From contig NZ_JADX01000004.1 of the NCBI RefSeq assembly GCF_000518605.1, positions 346,885-410,884 of the forward strand: a stretch of 64,000 nucleotides of DNA, read 5' to 3'. Both the position numbers and the translations under genes were made by a program. The DNA comes from Shewanella fidelis ATCC BAA-318. GTDB taxonomy: Bacteria > Pseudomonadota > Gammaproteobacteria > Enterobacterales > Shewanellaceae. Shown piece by piece: positions 35,223 to 47,160 of the stretch. Under the pieces are notes generated by a model. It was given only the letters and a program-made list of their open reading frames with translations. It was not told the DNA's origin and did not search any database. Within the stretch, counting starts at the first letter, position 1. Each line of letters opens with the position of its first letter.

Positions 35223-36158
35223 ATGAAAGTTGCTGTACTTGGAGCTGCTGGCGGCATTGGCCAGGCACTTGCCCTACTGTTAAAAACACAATTACCTGCG
35301 GGTTCAACTTTGTCATTGTATGATATCGCTCCAGTGACTCCTGGTGTTGCGGTTGACTTGAGCCATATCCCAACCGCAGTGGATGTGAAAGGTTTTGCTG
35401 GTGAAGATCCAACGCCTGCACTAGAAGGTGCTGACGTTGTACTTATCTCTGCTGGTGTTGCGCGTAAGCCGGGAATGGATCGCTCAGATCTATTTAACAT
35501 TAATGCGGGTATCGTACGTAATCTTGTTGAAAAGTGCGCGGCTGCATGCCCGAAAGCGCTGATTGGTATTATTACTAACCCAGTTAATACTACAGTTGCT
35601 ATTGCTGCTGAAGTATTGAAAAAGGCTGGTGTGTACGACAAAAATCGTTTATTCGGTGTTACCACTCTTGATGTGATCCGTTCAGAAACTTTTGTTGCTG
35701 AAGCTAAAGGTTTGAATGTTGCTGACGTTAAAGTTCCTGTAATTGGCGGTCACAGTGGGGTAACGATTTTACCGCTTCTTTCTCAAGTGGAAGGCGTAAG
35801 CTTTACTGATGAAGAAATTGCAGCACTAACGACTCGTATTCAAAACGCGGGTACTGAAGTGGTTGAAGCTAAAGCTGGCGGCGGCAGTGCGACCTTATCT
35901 ATGGGTCAAGCAGCATGTCGTTTTGGTCTATCTTTAGTTCGTGGTCTACAAGGTGAAGCAAATGTTGTTGAATGTGCTTACGTAGACGGCGGCAGTGAAC
36001 ATGCTGAGTTCTTCGCACAACCAGTTGTACTAGGTAAAAATGGTGTCGAAGAGGTATTGGCTTACGGTGAGGTTAGCGCATTTGAAGCTAATGCTCGTGA
36101 TGCTATGCTTGATACGTTGCAAGCTGATATCCAGCTAGGTATCGATTTCGTTAAGTAA
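35223..36158 (+). CDS. mdh: malate dehydrogenase
   Basis: 311 residues, the size of enterobacterial NAD-dependent Mdh. Rossmann motif [11 protein letters not shown] (7-17), substrate arginines in [13 protein letters not shown], and the catalytic His177 in GGHSGVTI. It interconverts malate and oxaloacetate in the TCA cycle. Start ATG 35223 follows AACGGAGATAACT. Divergent from argR; a bidirectional terminator separates it from ispB. Confidence 0.97.
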   Translation: MKVAVLGAAGGIGQALALLLKTQLPAGSTLSLYDIAPVTPGVAVDLSHIPTAVDVKGFAGEDPTPALEGADVVLISAGVARKPGMDRSDLFNINAGIVRNLVEKCAAACPKALIGIITNPVNTTVAIAAEVLKKAGVYDKNRLFGVTTLDVIRSETFVAEAKGLNVADVKVPVIGGHSGVTILPLLSQVEGVSFTDEEIAALTTRIQNAGTEVVEAKAGGGSATLSMGQAACRFGLSLVRGLQGEANVVECAYVDGGSEHAEFFAQPVVLGKNGVEEVLAYGEVSAFEANARDAMLDTLQADIQLGIDFVK

Positions 36159-36175
36159 TCGTCAATACGGTTATT

Positions 36176-36206
36176 AAAAAGGGAGCCGACTAGGCTCCCT
36201 TTTTGT
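36176..36206. terminator. bidirectional terminator between mdh and ispB
   Basis: The stem AAAAAGGGAGCC/GGCTCCCTTTTT with a GACTA loop. It serves mdh on the + strand, and possibly ispB (ends 36228) on the other. Confidence 0.9.
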
Positions 36207-36227
36207 TTTCATCTCAGTGAAGCGCAA

Positions 36228-37199
36228 TTAATTGCTACGTTGAGTTGCAATCATTGCCAGTGAGATTAACGCAGTTTTGTAGTCTGAGTCTGGAATAATA
36301 GAAAGTGCTGCAATGGCTTTTTCTGACTCTTCGATAGCACGTTGCTCGGTATATTCTAATGCGCCACAGTTTTTAAGGGCTGCGAGGATCACGTCTATAT
36401 GCTCGGTACCATCGCCTTTTTCAATGGCTTCGCGGATAAGTGCTTTTTCAGTATCACTGCCGTTAGCCATTGCAAAAATAAGTGGCAAAGTCGGTTTACC
36501 TTCAGCCAAATCGTCGCCGATATTCTTACCTAACTCTTCTGTATCAGCTGTGTAATCCAGTAAGTCGTCAGTTAATTGGAATGCTGTTCCTAAATATTTA
36601 CCGTAATCAGCAAGTGCCTGTTGTACTTCTATTGGGCTGTCAGCAAGAAGTCCTGCAAGACGAGTTGCGGCTTCGAATAGTTTTGCTGTTTTACAATAGA
36701 TGACACGCATGTAACTTTCTTCAGTGGTGTCAGGATCGTTACAATTCATTAATTGTAAGACCTCACCTTCTGCAAGTACGTTGGTTGCGTCGGCTAAAAT
36801 CTCAAGCACTTGCATCGATTTTAGTTCGGTCATCATTTGGAATGAGCGGGTATAAAGGAAGTCGCCTACCAATACACTGGCGCTATTGCCAAAGAGGGCG
36901 TTAGCCGTTTCTCTACCACGTCGCAGCATAGATTCATCCACTACATCATCATGCAATAACGAAGCAGTATGAATAAACTCAATGATCGCCGCTAATTTAA
37001 GGTGAGAATCACCTTTATAGTCGATAGCTCTTGCTGCTAATATAGAGAGCAGAGGTCGTAAGCGTTTACCGCCACCGTTGATAATGTAGAACCCAAGTTG
37101 ATTAATTAGGGCAACATCTGACTCTAGTTGTTTATAGATCAGTTGATTGACAGCTTGCATATCGCTATCAGTCAATTGACGAATGGCGTTTAAATCCAT
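36228..37199 (-). CDS. ispB: octaprenyl diphosphate synthase
   Basis: 323 residues, a trans-isoprenyl diphosphate synthase. First Asp-rich motif LLHDDVVDES (DDxxD), second LTDDLLDYTAD, plus the GGKRLRPLL motif that binds IPP. It makes the C40 side chain of ubiquinone and menaquinone, which Shewanella uses for both aerobic and anaerobic respiration. Divergent from rplU across 282 bases, the same arrangement as in E. coli. Confidence 0.95.
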   Translation of the reverse strand: MDLNAIRQLTDSDMQAVNQLIYKQLESDVALINQLGFYIINGGGKRLRPLLSILAARAIDYKGDSHLKLAAIIEFIHTASLLHDDVVDESMLRRGRETANALFGNSASVLVGDFLYTRSFQMMTELKSMQVLEILADATNVLAEGEVLQLMNCNDPDTTEESYMRVIYCKTAKLFEAATRLAGLLADSPIEVQQALADYGKYLGTAFQLTDDLLDYTADTEELGKNIGDDLAEGKPTLPLIFAMANGSDTEKALIREAIEKGDGTEHIDVILAALKNCGALEYTEQRAIEESEKAIAALSIIPDSDYKTALISLAMIATQRSN

Positions 37200-37481
37200 A
37201 AGTAGGCTCTAGTTCTTGTTGGCTGTTGGTTAACATACAGCTCAATTAAGGCTTAAATGTTATAATAGATGGATTCTACCTAAATTTGCGGTACAAGACA
37301 GTAGTTGTAGGTAATTGTGAGAGTTATTTGGGTCTTTTTTTATTCTAAGTTAATTAAGACTTGTCAGCAGCCTGTTCTTAGCGTAAACTCCGCGACCATT
37401 GTCATTAAAGCTTTTATAGCACCCCTGCATCAAACAAAGATGTTTTGAGCGGCGTGTTAGAAATATCGGAGTAAAATAGCT

Positions 37482-37793
37482 ATGTACGCTGTTTTTCAAA
37501 GTGGCGGCAAGCAACATCGCGTTGAAGCCGGCCATACAGTTCGTTTAGAGAAATTAGAAGTTGCTACAGGCGAAACTATCGAATTTGACCAAGTTCTTTT
37601 GGTTGCTGATGGTGAAACTGTACACGTTGGTGCACCTTTAGTTGAAGGTGGTAAGGTTGTTGCTGAAGTTATCAGCCACGGCCGTGCGGAGAAGGTAACT
37701 ATTGTTAAGTTCCGTCGTCGTAAGCACCACGATAAGAAAATGGGCCACCGTCAGTGGTTTACTGAAGTTAAAATTACAGCTATCAACGCTTAA
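37482..37793 (+). CDS. rplU: 50S ribosomal protein L21
   Basis: 103 residues with the L21 start [17 protein letters not shown] and the C-terminal RNA-binding stretch [20 protein letters not shown]. Part of the 50S subunit. First gene of rplU-rpmA, the next gene following after 15 bases; the operon may extend into obgE by readthrough of the terminator at 38091. Confidence 0.98.
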   Translation: MYAVFQSGGKQHRVEAGHTVRLEKLEVATGETIEFDQVLLVADGETVHVGAPLVEGGKVVAEVISHGRAEKVTIVKFRRRKHHDKKMGHRQWFTEVKITAINA

Positions 37794-37805
37794 TTAGGAG
37801 AATAA

Positions 37806-38063
<258 letters not shown>

Positions 38064-38090
38064 TCTGTAGCTTAAGCTAAGATTGTTTTT

Positions 38091-38121
38091 AAGCCCCGCC
38101 ATTGGTGGGGCTTTGTTTTTT
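38091..38121 (+). terminator. terminator after rpmA
   Basis: AAGCCCCgCC/GGtGGGGCTT hairpin followed by TGTTTTTTG. It separates rpmA from obgE. Confidence 0.8.
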
Positions 38122-38171
38122 GTAAATTAAATTAAATTGTTTTTTGGCGACTAGAATCGTTAAGAGTATAA

Positions 38172-39365
<1,194 letters not shown>

Positions 39366-39392
39366 CAATACATAAGAGGAAGTTGAGATAAG

Positions 39393-40154
39393 GTGTACGC
39401 TACAACGCAAAATGACATCACTCGTCAGGTCGTTAGGGTTGCTCAACTTCTGCTTGCTTATGGCGCTGAATCTGAACTCGTTGAAGAGATCACTCAGCGT
39501 CTAGGCCACGCCTTAGGCTTAGAAAGTGTCGAAATATCAATTTCTTCCAACTCACTCGTATTAACTAGCCTTTCTGCAGGTCGCTGCATAACGACCACTC
39601 GCCGCATTCGTGAACATGGTATTAATATGACTGTGGTGTGCGAACTACAACGTATTTGCTTGCTCACAGAAAAGGGGATCTACGGCCTAAACGAAGTACG
39701 CAAAAGAGTGGGGCGTATTCAAGCTAAAACTTATCCTGCAAAATATGTTGTGCCGATGATCGGCCTATCTTGTGCCAGTTTTTGCCATTTATTTGGCGGC
39801 GATCTTAACGCCTGTGCTATCACATTTTTAGCGTCAGCGACTGGTATGTTTGTGAGATTGGCAATCGCAAAACGCCACTATAATTTATTGCTTAACTTTA
39901 GTGTTACCGCGTTTGTAACCACCTTGATTGCGCAGACTGGTTATCAGTTTGATTGGACTGATACGCCTAAATTACCGATGGCTGCGAGTGTGTTAATGCT
40001 GGTGCCTGGTTTTCCAATGATCAATTCGATATCCGATATGGTTAAAGGCCACTTAAATGTGGGGATCTCTCGCTGGGGTCATGCAACGTTATTAACCGTA
40101 GCATCGGTAATCGGGATTACTATCGCAATGCAGATAGGTGGCTTATTTCTATGA
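39393..40154 (+). CDS. threonine/serine exporter ThrE family, N-terminal subunit
   Basis: 253 residues from a GTG start at 39393. It matches the DUF1212 part of ThrE: a conserved cytosolic region (VAQLLLAYGAESELVEEITQ) then about five transmembrane helices, with the LVPGFPMINSISD motif. In Corynebacterium ThrE both halves are fused; here the second half is a separate gene. It should export small amino acids such as threonine or serine. The stop overlaps the start of the next gene by 4 bases (ATGA). Confidence 0.8.
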   Translation: MYATTQNDITRQVVRVAQLLLAYGAESELVEEITQRLGHALGLESVEISISSNSLVLTSLSAGRCITTTRRIREHGINMTVVCELQRICLLTEKGIYGLNEVRKRVGRIQAKTYPAKYVVPMIGLSCASFCHLFGGDLNACAITFLASATGMFVRLAIAKRHYNLLLNFSVTAFVTTLIAQTGYQFDWTDTPKLPMAASVLMLVPGFPMINSISDMVKGHLNVGISRWGHATLLTVASVIGITIAMQIGGLFL

Positions 40155-40624
40155 TGTCACTTGTTTTAACCATGTTGAATGACGCCGTATTCTCCGCTAT
40201 CCCTGCGGTTGGTTTCGCTATGGTGTTTAATGTTCCAAGACGCTATCTACCTTATTGCGCACTAGCAGCTGCTTTAGGGCATGGTAGTCGTACTATGTGG
40301 TTGAGCTTATGTTTACCAATCGAATGGGCAACATTTTTAGCCGCCGCCTTGGTTGGCGTAGTGACTATCGCTTTTGCAAAAAAACATTTGGCGCCACCAT
40401 TAATGTATGCGGTAGCGGCCATTATTCCTATGATCCCAGGTACTTACGCCTTTAATACCGTTATTGGTCTTGTACAATTAACCGCACAAGCTGAGATGAG
40501 TCCTGAACTTATTTATGAAGTGGTTAGCAATGGCTTAAAAACGGTGTTTATCTTGGGGGCGCTTTCGGTTGGTTTAGCCATGCCGAGTTTGTTGTATTTC
40601 CGTTCGCGCCCAGTCATTAAGTAG
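40151..40624 (+). CDS. threonine/serine exporter ThrE family, C-terminal subunit
   Basis: 157 residues, the DUF3815 part of ThrE, with four or five transmembrane helices and the conserved AIIPMIPGTYAFNT segment. It overlaps the preceding gene by 4 bases, so the two are translationally coupled and very probably form one heteromeric transporter. Confidence 0.8.
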   Translation: MMSLVLTMLNDAVFSAIPAVGFAMVFNVPRRYLPYCALAAALGHGSRTMWLSLCLPIEWATFLAAALVGVVTIAFAKKHLAPPLMYAVAAIIPMIPGTYAFNTVIGLVQLTAQAEMSPELIYEVVSNGLKTVFILGALSVGLAMPSLLYFRSRPVIK

Positions 40625-40728
40625 CGATGTCGCTGCCTTAGTTGCATACTGAGCTGTTTCATATTTAGTTTTTTTGGCGCTAACATCAGCCCTATTTTAA
40701 GTTAAACATAATCAATAACGAGAACCCT

Positions 40729-41211
40729 ATGAAAATCGCGATGATTGCCGCAATGGCAAATAACCGAGTGATCGGTAAAGACAATCAAATGCCTTGGCAT
40801 TTACCTGAAGATTTACGACACTTTAAAGCCATGACTTTAGGTAAGCCAGTTGTGATGGGCCGAAAAACCTATGAGTCTATTGGTCGACCGTTACCTGGTC
40901 GCCACAATATCGTCATTAGCCGTCAAGCAGACCTTATTATTGATGGTGTTACCACAGTAACCAGTTTTGATGATGCTAAATTGGCAGCAGGTGACTGTGA
41001 AGAGTTGGTGATTATGGGCGGTGGACAATTATATGAGATGTTACTACCACAAGCTGACATTTTATATCTGACTGAAATTGCGTTAGATGTTGACGGTGAT
41101 ACCTATTTTCCAGAGTGGAATGACGGTAGTTGGCAAGAAGTGTCTAGAGATGTAGCTAAAAATGATAATGATCTTGAATATAGCTTTATCAAGTTGGTAA
41201 AAAAATGTTAA
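40729..41211 (+). CDS. folA: dihydrofolate reductase
   Basis: 160 residues. It begins MKIAMIAAMANNRVIGKDNQ, with the folate-binding region MPWHLPEDLRHFK (Asp/Glu active site) and the NADPH site VVMGRKTYESIGRPLPGR, plus IMGGGQLYE. It reduces dihydrofolate to tetrahydrofolate. Length and motifs are those of chromosomal FolA of the trimethoprim-sensitive type. Start ATG 40729, preceded by AACGAGAACC. Confidence 0.96.
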   Translation: MKIAMIAAMANNRVIGKDNQMPWHLPEDLRHFKAMTLGKPVVMGRKTYESIGRPLPGRHNIVISRQADLIIDGVTTVTSFDDAKLAAGDCEELVIMGGGQLYEMLLPQADILYLTEIALDVDGDTYFPEWNDGSWQEVSRDVAKNDNDLEYSFIKLVKKC

Positions 41212-41308
41212 ATTTAACGGGTTGTTTAGTACCCTGTATCTAGACAAAGCCAGCCTACTCGATAGCGCTACTTTGCTAATAAATAAAACTAAAAATAAGG
41301 AGTATCAG

Positions 41309-41704
41309 ATGCGCTTGTTGTCTGTAAGCCTCGCTACATTGATGGTGGCATCTTCAATTTCTCTATCTTCACCTGTTGCAGCTAATCAAGATCAATTGGC
41401 AGCGAATATTTGCAACTATGTGCAAGCCGACGATAAAAACCGTTTACGCAAAAAGCTAAAGGAAAGCCGAGTTAAACTACGTAATATTTATAGTGGTGTT
41501 TCTTGTAACGGCGATAGCTTATTAAGAACAGCCCTAAAAAGTGGTTCTAACAAAGTGGGGACGTTTGTTGCTAAGCGTCTACCAGCATCTGCATTAGGTG
41601 CTGTCGAGGCTGATGGTCAAACAATTGTTGCTTGGGCTGAAAGCAACGGCCATAGTGGTAGTGAGATCACTAACGCGATTAAGTCACGTATCGCTGGCGG
41701 TTAA
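41309..41704 (+). CDS. exported DUF3718 domain protein
   Basis: 131 residues from ATG 41309, preceded by AAGGAGTATCAG, which gives the signal peptide MRLLSVSLATLMVASSISLSSPVAA. Upstream in-frame starts (41222) precede the ribosome-binding site. The mature part has two cysteines (NICNYVQADD and GVSCNGDSLLRTA) and fits DUF3718, a small periplasmic family widespread in Shewanella and Vibrio. Function unknown. Follows folA and ends in a strong terminator. Confidence 0.8.
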   Translation: MRLLSVSLATLMVASSISLSSPVAANQDQLAANICNYVQADDKNRLRKKLKESRVKLRNIYSGVSCNGDSLLRTALKSGSNKVGTFVAKRLPASALGAVEADGQTIVAWAESNGHSGSEITNAIKSRIAGG

Positions 41705-41723
41705 ATCGAGCACGTAAAGATGA

Positions 41724-41753
41724 AAAAATACCGGGTTTATCCCGGTATTTTTG
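41724..41753. terminator. terminator after the DUF3718 gene
   Basis: The stem AAAATACCGGG/CCCGGTATTTT with a TTTAT loop, A-rich before and T-rich after, so it can work for both this gene and the convergent chemoreceptor gene. Confidence 0.9.
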
Positions 41754-41796
41754 TATCTATCGTTTGAGGTGGTAATTCCTGTCGCTATCGCAGAGC

Positions 41797-41816
41797 TTAT
41801 ACCAATTAGTATTATA
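41797..41816. repeat. solitary end fragment of the yacL-region repeat family
   Basis: TATACCAATTAGTATTATAC matches the terminal inverted repeat of the elements at 12130 and 12949. No second end is found nearby. It overlaps the stop codon of the chemoreceptor gene. Confidence 0.5.
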
Positions 41817-43833
41817 CTTTAAATTCCTTTACCGACGCTTGTAGCTCTTCAGCTAGCAGGGCCACTTGGTGACTTGACTGTGCTGTTTGGCTCGCTCCAG
41901 TAGAGGTTTCCTCTGAGATAGCTGCAATGTGCTCTAATTTTTCAGAGACTTGTTGGCTAACGAGATTTTGCTCTTGGGCTGCATGGGCAATATGTGTTCC
42001 TGAGTCATGAGCGCGATGTACTGCGTCGCTAATGCTTTCTAATGCATTATTAGCTTGTTCTGTTTTATCTACGCAAGAATTGGCCTGAGTGCGCCCTAGG
42101 TCCATTACAGCGACGGCTTCTTGAGTACCTTGCTGTAAAACCTCAATCATCTGTTGAATTTCTTGAGTTGAATCTTGAGTACGTGATGCTAGGCTGCGAA
42201 CTTCATCTGCGACAACGGCAAAGCCTCGCCCTTGCTCACCTGCGCGAGCTGCTTCAATAGCGGCGTTTAAGGCCAATAGGTTGGTTTGCTCCGCAATACC
42301 ACGGATCACATCAAGAATAGAACCGATAGAGGCACTGTCAGCGTGCACCTTATTGATCACGACACTTGCTTTAGACACTTCATCGGCAAGAGCTAGAATA
42401 GTGCGTTTATTTTCATCGGCAATGAGGCGCATATGCTGACTTTCGTCATCAGCAGCTTTGATTTGACTTAGGGCGTCGTCGGCGCTTGCTGTCACTTGTT
42501 GCGCGCTCGAACTTAACTGGGTTGTCGCTGTAGCGACTTGATCAACCTGACTTTTTTGTTCTTGAATGCCAGTAGTTGTTTGCGCAGTAATTGTGGATGT
42601 TTGTTCAGCTGCCGCTGCAAGTTGATCTGAACGCTCTAAAATGCCTTGGATTAAGCCCCGTAGACTATCAACAAGCTTATTGCAGTTTTTTGATAGCGTA
42701 GCAAACTCATCATGGCCTGAATCGTCAAGCTTATGAGTGAGATCACCTGAAGCTAGCACATTAAGTGCATGGTTTACTTTATCTAGTGAGCGCGTTAGCG
42801 GTCGTACAACTGCAATACTTACTACTACTGCTACAATAACGGCAACGAGCATTAACAAAACGGTACGCATACTGGCACTATCAATGTTAGCGATAGCGTC
42901 AGAGCTAATGGTATTGGATATGGCCTCAATGTTATTGGTTAATGCTACCATCTGTTGATTAACATTGCCTGCAGTCTGCTCAACCTCAGTCAATAATGCC
43001 GATGCGCTATCGTTGTAAGCAATTTCGTTGCGCTTATACTCAATCAAAGAATTTCGGCCATTGATCATACTAAATACTTTATTGGCTTCACTGTTAATCT
43101 CATTGATTAACTCTGCATCAACAACGCCTTCCCAATGACTGGTGATGTAAGTCACTTTGCTTTTTGAGTCACTAACTATGTAATCTAGCTCTTTGGAAAT
43201 GGTATTAAACTTGGCTTTATCAGTGCTGCCCATGAGATCGAAGCTAGTACTTACTATGCTACTAAAACTAAGATCCAGATTACTTGCAGTTGCGGCGATC
43301 TCTTGCTCAATAGGGTCGTCACTCATTTCAAGATCAATCAAATCTAGCAGTAAAGACGCAGTATCATCTGCAGCAATCTCAATTTCATCATATTGGTTGA
43401 CAACTTTTTGTGCTGTGACTAATGCGCTTTCATGGGCCTGCATCATCTCTTGGCTGGTATTGTTGAACCTAGCGTAGTGACTTTTTAGTTTATTGATCAC
43501 TGATGTAAAGTCATCATTGTTGCTGACTAGAGTACTTAATTTGTTGAGCTCATTATTGAAGACTTTGCTTGCTGAGGAGAACTGAGCGTTAACTTGAGGC
43601 ATTTCAGTAATGTCGGGGCTATGGTATGCCACTAAGACGAGCTTTTCTTGCTGAGAAATAGTTTGAGTCAGTTGGCTGCTTGACTCCAATGCTGGAAGGC
43701 TTAATTGTTGCAAAACCTGAGTGCTCGCCTTTAATTGGTTATTGGTAAACCAAGATGCGGCGCCGAGAACGAGTAATAGCAAGGTGACAACGGTAAACCC
43801 ACCAATTACTCTTGTGGCTACATTTAACTTCAT
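41812..43833 (-). CDS. methyl-accepting chemotaxis protein
   Basis: 673 residues. Transmembrane segments at about 9-29 and 322-345 bracket a long, mostly helical periplasmic sensor domain (about 295 residues) of the bimodular helical kind. A HAMP domain (about 346-400, [21 protein letters not shown]) and a cytoplasmic signalling region follow, with the invariant hairpin tip [19 protein letters not shown]. It reports to CheA/CheW. Ligand unknown. The C-terminus has no NWETF-like CheR tether. The stop codon lies inside a fragment of the dispersed repeat. Confidence 0.92.
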   Translation of the reverse strand: MKLNVATRVIGGFTVVTLLLLVLGAASWFTNNQLKASTQVLQQLSLPALESSSQLTQTISQQEKLVLVAYHSPDITEMPQVNAQFSSASKVFNNELNKLSTLVSNNDDFTSVINKLKSHYARFNNTSQEMMQAHESALVTAQKVVNQYDEIEIAADDTASLLLDLIDLEMSDDPIEQEIAATASNLDLSFSSIVSTSFDLMGSTDKAKFNTISKELDYIVSDSKSKVTYITSHWEGVVDAELINEINSEANKVFSMINGRNSLIEYKRNEIAYNDSASALLTEVEQTAGNVNQQMVALTNNIEAISNTISSDAIANIDSASMRTVLLMLVAVIVAVVVSIAVVRPLTRSLDKVNHALNVLASGDLTHKLDDSGHDEFATLSKNCNKLVDSLRGLIQGILERSDQLAAAAEQTSTITAQTTTGIQEQKSQVDQVATATTQLSSSAQQVTASADDALSQIKAADDESQHMRLIADENKRTILALADEVSKASVVINKVHADSASIGSILDVIRGIAEQTNLLALNAAIEAARAGEQGRGFAVVADEVRSLASRTQDSTQEIQQMIEVLQQGTQEAVAVMDLGRTQANSCVDKTEQANNALESISDAVHRAHDSGTHIAHAAQEQNLVSQQVSEKLEHIAAISEETSTGASQTAQSSHQVALLAEELQASVKEFKV

Positions 43834-43930
43834 AAGCGCTCCATCGTTATTATTTTTTTAAAGTCACTGTTGTTGGCGACACCCAGTAATATTTTATATC
43901 GACCAGATGTCGCAATAGTTTAACTGTTTT

Positions 43931-44761
43931 TTAACTTAATTTAACGCCTTTTAGTTTGTTCTGAGTAATTTTCTGATCAGACTCTAGATGCCATAAGGTC
44001 ATGAATTCTCCCCAACAGCAACCAGTATCAAGACCTAAACGGTTTGTAACCTTGGTTTTCCCCATGATTGCTGCCCAATGACCAAATACAACACGGTAAT
44101 CAGTTGGTAGATTGTGCGGTAGGTTGAACCAAGGCGTTAACTCGGCATTGCAATGCTCTATTGGCGCTTTACAGCTAAAATCCAACTTGCCTGAGTCGGT
44201 GATATAGCGCATTCGTGTTAATGCATTTATGCAGTAAATCTGCTGTTCAAGATCGGACAGTTGCGGCAGGTCTTGATCTATGTCGTTGGTATACATGTGT
44301 TCAATCAGATCGGTTAAATAGCTAGGTGATTGCAAAACATGGCTAACCGCATTGGCTCTGCTGCGTAATGTCTCAAGGTTCCAATTGGGTGGCACTCCTG
44401 CGTGAGTCATTATTAAGTGCTGTGTAGGAAGTTCTTGATATAGCGGTTGTGATCTCAACCAATCGATAATCGAGGAAATATCGTTAGCGGCCAATAGCTC
44501 ATCTAGATGATCTTTTGGATTGGGGCGTTTCAACTTACCATGAATCGCTAGAAGGTGCAGATCGTGATTGCCAAGGACTACTTTTGCCGATCCTTGGAGT
44601 GATTTAAAAAAACGTAAAGTTGCTAGAGAGCCTGGGCCTCTTGCAACTAGATCGCCCACAGCCCAAAGGTTGTCGCGTGAAGGATTAAAAGCTACCTTTT
44701 CAAGAAGTAAGCTGAGTTCTTGAAAACAGCCCTGAATATCGCCTACAAAATAGTTTGCCAT
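43931..44761 (-). CDS. apaH: bis(5'-nucleosyl)-tetraphosphatase, symmetrical
   Basis: 276 residues, with metallophosphatase motifs VGDIQGCF (7-14), GDLVARGP and GNHDLHLLA. It splits Ap4A into two ADP. Last gene of the leftward lptD-surA-pdxA-rsmA-apaG-apaH order; the apaG stop is 24 bases upstream. Confidence 0.95.
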   Translation of the reverse strand: MANYFVGDIQGCFQELSLLLEKVAFNPSRDNLWAVGDLVARGPGSLATLRFFKSLQGSAKVVLGNHDLHLLAIHGKLKRPNPKDHLDELLAANDISSIIDWLRSQPLYQELPTQHLIMTHAGVPPNWNLETLRSRANAVSHVLQSPSYLTDLIEHMYTNDIDQDLPQLSDLEQQIYCINALTRMRYITDSGKLDFSCKAPIEHCNAELTPWFNLPHNLPTDYRVVFGHWAAIMGKTKVTNRLGLDTGCCWGEFMTLWHLESDQKITQNKLKGVKLS

Positions 44762-44785
44762 TTTTACCTGTTTATTATGTTTTTG

Positions 44786-45166
44786 TTAGTGTAGTAAGCC
44801 GGGGATGGATAAACGAAATGCCGCAATTCTTGCTTTGAACTCTTGTCCCTGTTCGTCCGTCATGGTGTAACTTCCTTCCATGACACCTAATGGCGTTTCT
44901 AAAACAGTACCACTGGTATACTCATATGAGGTTTTAGGTTGGATTGTTGGTGTTTCTCCGACAACACCTGAGCCGTGAACTTCGCTTTTACGACCGTCTG
45001 CATCGGTGATACACCAATGACGACTTTTTAAGGTAACGGCTTTATTTCCAAGATTATGGATAGTAATGGTGTAACTAAATAGATACTTATCTTCATCGGG
45101 CGAGGATTGGGTTTCAATATACGCTGTTTTTACGTCAACTCTAACTGATGATGTTAATTGATCCAT
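44786..45166 (-). CDS. apaG: ApaG/CorD family protein
   Basis: 126 residues from ATG 45166 (MDQLTSSVRVDVKTAYIETQ), the family's normal start. An in-frame start at 45238 adds 24 unrelated residues. One ApaG (FN3-like) domain, with VHGSGVVGETPTIQP and GSYTMTD. Cytoplasmic, linked to apaH in most gammaproteobacteria; a role in Mg/Co homeostasis is reported for CorD but the mechanism is unclear. Confidence 0.93.
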   Translation of the reverse strand: MDQLTSSVRVDVKTAYIETQSSPDEDKYLFSYTITIHNLGNKAVTLKSRHWCITDADGRKSEVHGSGVVGETPTIQPKTSYEYTSGTVLETPLGVMEGSYTMTDEQGQEFKARIAAFRLSIPGLLH

Positions 45167-45303
45167 ACAAGCCCCTAAAAGATACGTTAAGCGAAATCTG
45201 TGTAACTGAGAATGCCAGTTGTCGCTAGTGTTCAGCAAACACGGCTAGATTGATAGTAAATGGACACTATAAAAATTAACACTAATAATCCAAATAATAG
45301 GTA

Positions 45304-45332
45304 CAAAAAAAGGGCAGTTAGTGCCCTTTTTT
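45304..45332 (-). terminator. terminator between rsmA and apaG
   Basis: The stem AAAAAGGGCA/TGCCCTTTTT with a GTTAG loop. It lies 20 bases past the rsmA stop, so apaG-apaH may also have their own promoter. Confidence 0.85.
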
Positions 45333-45351
45333 AATCATTGGTACGCCAAGA

Positions 45352-46155
45352 TTACTTTTTATCAAATACATGGTTTGCCATAGCAACGTATTGATCTACG
45401 CGGATTTGCTCTGGCCTTAAAGCTGCGTCAATTCCAAGCTGCTCAAAATCTTCATCTGTCAGCATCTGCTTAAGGTTATTTCTTAAGGTTTTGCGGCGCA
45501 TGTTGAATGCAGTAGTCGTTAAGTTTCTTAACAGCTCTACATCCTTACAAGGCCACGGCTTATCTTTATATGGAACAAGGCGAACTACGGCTGAGTCTAC
45601 CTTTGGTGGCGGAGTAAAGCATCCTGGTGGAACTTCAAGTACAGGCATTACCTGGCAATGGTACTGCGCCATGACGGTTAGACGGCCATACGCTTTGGTG
45701 CCAGGAGCTGCAGATAGCCTTAAAACTACCTCTTTTTGCAGCATAAAGTGCATGTTCTTAATATGTTCAGCAAACTCAAATAAGTGGAACATAAGCGGTG
45801 TTGAGATGTTGTACGGTAAGTTACCAAATACTTTCATCTGCTTGTCTTGCTGCACTAATTGGTTGAAATCAAACTTCAGTGCATCACCTTGGTGGATCTC
45901 GAGTTTATCTTTTAGCACTGGGTGCTCTTGTAAACGTTCAACCAAGTCTTTATCTAGCTCAACTACAATTAGTTTGTCGATGCTAGTTGCCACCGGCTCT
46001 GTTAGCGCTGCTAGGCCTGGACCAATTTCTACCATTACGTGGTCGTTATCCGGTGAGATAGCGCCAACAATGCGATTAATCACATTTTCGTCTGTTAAGA
46101 AGTTTTGTCCGAAACGTTTTCTGGCTGTGTGGCCTAAATGTACTTTATTGCTCAT
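45352..46155 (-). CDS. rsmA: 16S rRNA (adenine(1518/1519)-N6)-dimethyltransferase
   Basis: 267 residues from ATG 46155 ([20 protein letters not shown]); an in-frame ATG at 46194 lies within the pdxA end. SAM-binding motif [14 protein letters not shown] and catalytic NLPYN. It dimethylates A1518 and A1519 of 16S rRNA late in 30S assembly; its loss gives kasugamycin resistance. It follows pdxA by 16 bases. Confidence 0.96.
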   Translation of the reverse strand: MSNKVHLGHTARKRFGQNFLTDENVINRIVGAISPDNDHVMVEIGPGLAALTEPVATSIDKLIVVELDKDLVERLQEHPVLKDKLEIHQGDALKFDFNQLVQQDKQMKVFGNLPYNISTPLMFHLFEFAEHIKNMHFMLQKEVVLRLSAAPGTKAYGRLTVMAQYHCQVMPVLEVPPGCFTPPPKVDSAVVRLVPYKDKPWPCKDVELLRNLTTTAFNMRRKTLRNNLKQMLTDEDFEQLGIDAALRPEQIRVDQYVAMANHVFDKK

Positions 46156-46171
46156 GAGATAATTTTTATCA

Positions 46172-47155
46172 CTAATTCTTTGCAGCCAAATCAATGGCCT
46201 TATTTAATGCGCAGACGAAACTGCCGATATCTGCAGTGCCTGTGCCTGCAAGCTCTAAGGCCGTACCATGGTCGACCGATGTTCTTATATAGGGTAATCC
46301 TAGAGTGATATTGACCGAACTGCCAAATCCTCTAGATTTTAGTACTGGAAGCCCCTGATCGTGGTACATTGCAAGTACAACGTCGGCATCTTCTAGGTAT
46401 TTAGGTTGGAATAGGGTATCTGCAGGTAAAGGCCCCACAATATCCATATTGAGTTCACGCAGCTCATCTAGTGCTGGGATAATAACATCAATCTCTTCTC
46501 TGCCTAAATGGCCATCTTCACCAGCGTGTGGATTCAAACCACAAACATAGATCCGCGGTGTTGCAATAGCGAACTTCTCTACTAAATCATTGTGTAATAT
46601 TTTGATGATTTGATGTAGTCGATCCCGAGTAATGGCTTTAGATACATACGCTAGTGGAATGTGAGTGGTAACTAAGGCGACTTGTAGGCCGGGAGCTGCC
46701 AACATCATAACCACATCTTGGCAATTTGCTTGGTGGGCAAAAAACTCAGTATGGCCGCTAAATGGAATACCCGCTTCGTTGATGATGCCTTTGTGCACAG
46801 GTCCAGTCACCACAGCATCAAATTCGCCGACCATGTTTTTTTCGCCGGCAAATTTTAATGTTTCAACAACATATGCGCTGTTTTGCTCATCGAGCTTTCC
46901 GCAAACCGCTTCGGTTTCAAGTGAAAAGGGCACAATGGTTAAGGTGCCGGCTTCTTGAGCTTTTGCTGGCTGATTTGGCTGGTAAGGACGCAGTTGAATA
47001 GGCAAGCCGAGTTTCTTTGCTCGAGATTGTAGCAATTGTGGATCGGCACAAACGACTAGCTCAGCAGGCCATGCCTGCTGAGCTAGTTGGATCACTAAAT
47101 CTGGGCCTACACCCGCCGGTTCACCCGGCGTGATGGCGATTCGTTTAGTCGACAA
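46172..47155 (-). CDS. pdxA: 4-hydroxythreonine-4-phosphate dehydrogenase
   Basis: 327 residues, matching E. coli PdxA. The N-terminus [13 protein letters not shown], metal-binding His in HTEFFA, and the C-terminal [12 protein letters not shown] and [12 protein letters not shown] motifs are all present. A NAD-dependent step of pyridoxal 5'-phosphate synthesis. 5 bases after surA and 16 before rsmA, so firmly within the operon. Confidence 0.96.
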   Translation of the reverse strand: MSTKRIAITPGEPAGVGPDLVIQLAQQAWPAELVVCADPQLLQSRAKKLGLPIQLRPYQPNQPAKAQEAGTLTIVPFSLETEAVCGKLDEQNSAYVVETLKFAGEKNMVGEFDAVVTGPVHKGIINEAGIPFSGHTEFFAHQANCQDVVMMLAAPGLQVALVTTHIPLAYVSKAITRDRLHQIIKILHNDLVEKFAIATPRIYVCGLNPHAGEDGHLGREEIDVIIPALDELRELNMDIVGPLPADTLFQPKYLEDADVVLAMYHDQGLPVLKSRGFGSSVNITLGLPYIRTSVDHGTALELAGTGTADIGSFVCALNKAIDLAAKN

Positions 47156-47160
47156 TAGTA

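Noticed and set aside
45491-46162. A 223-residue open frame on the + strand
   Set aside because: It lies entirely within rsmA on the other strand; it has no family features and is a codon-bias shadow.
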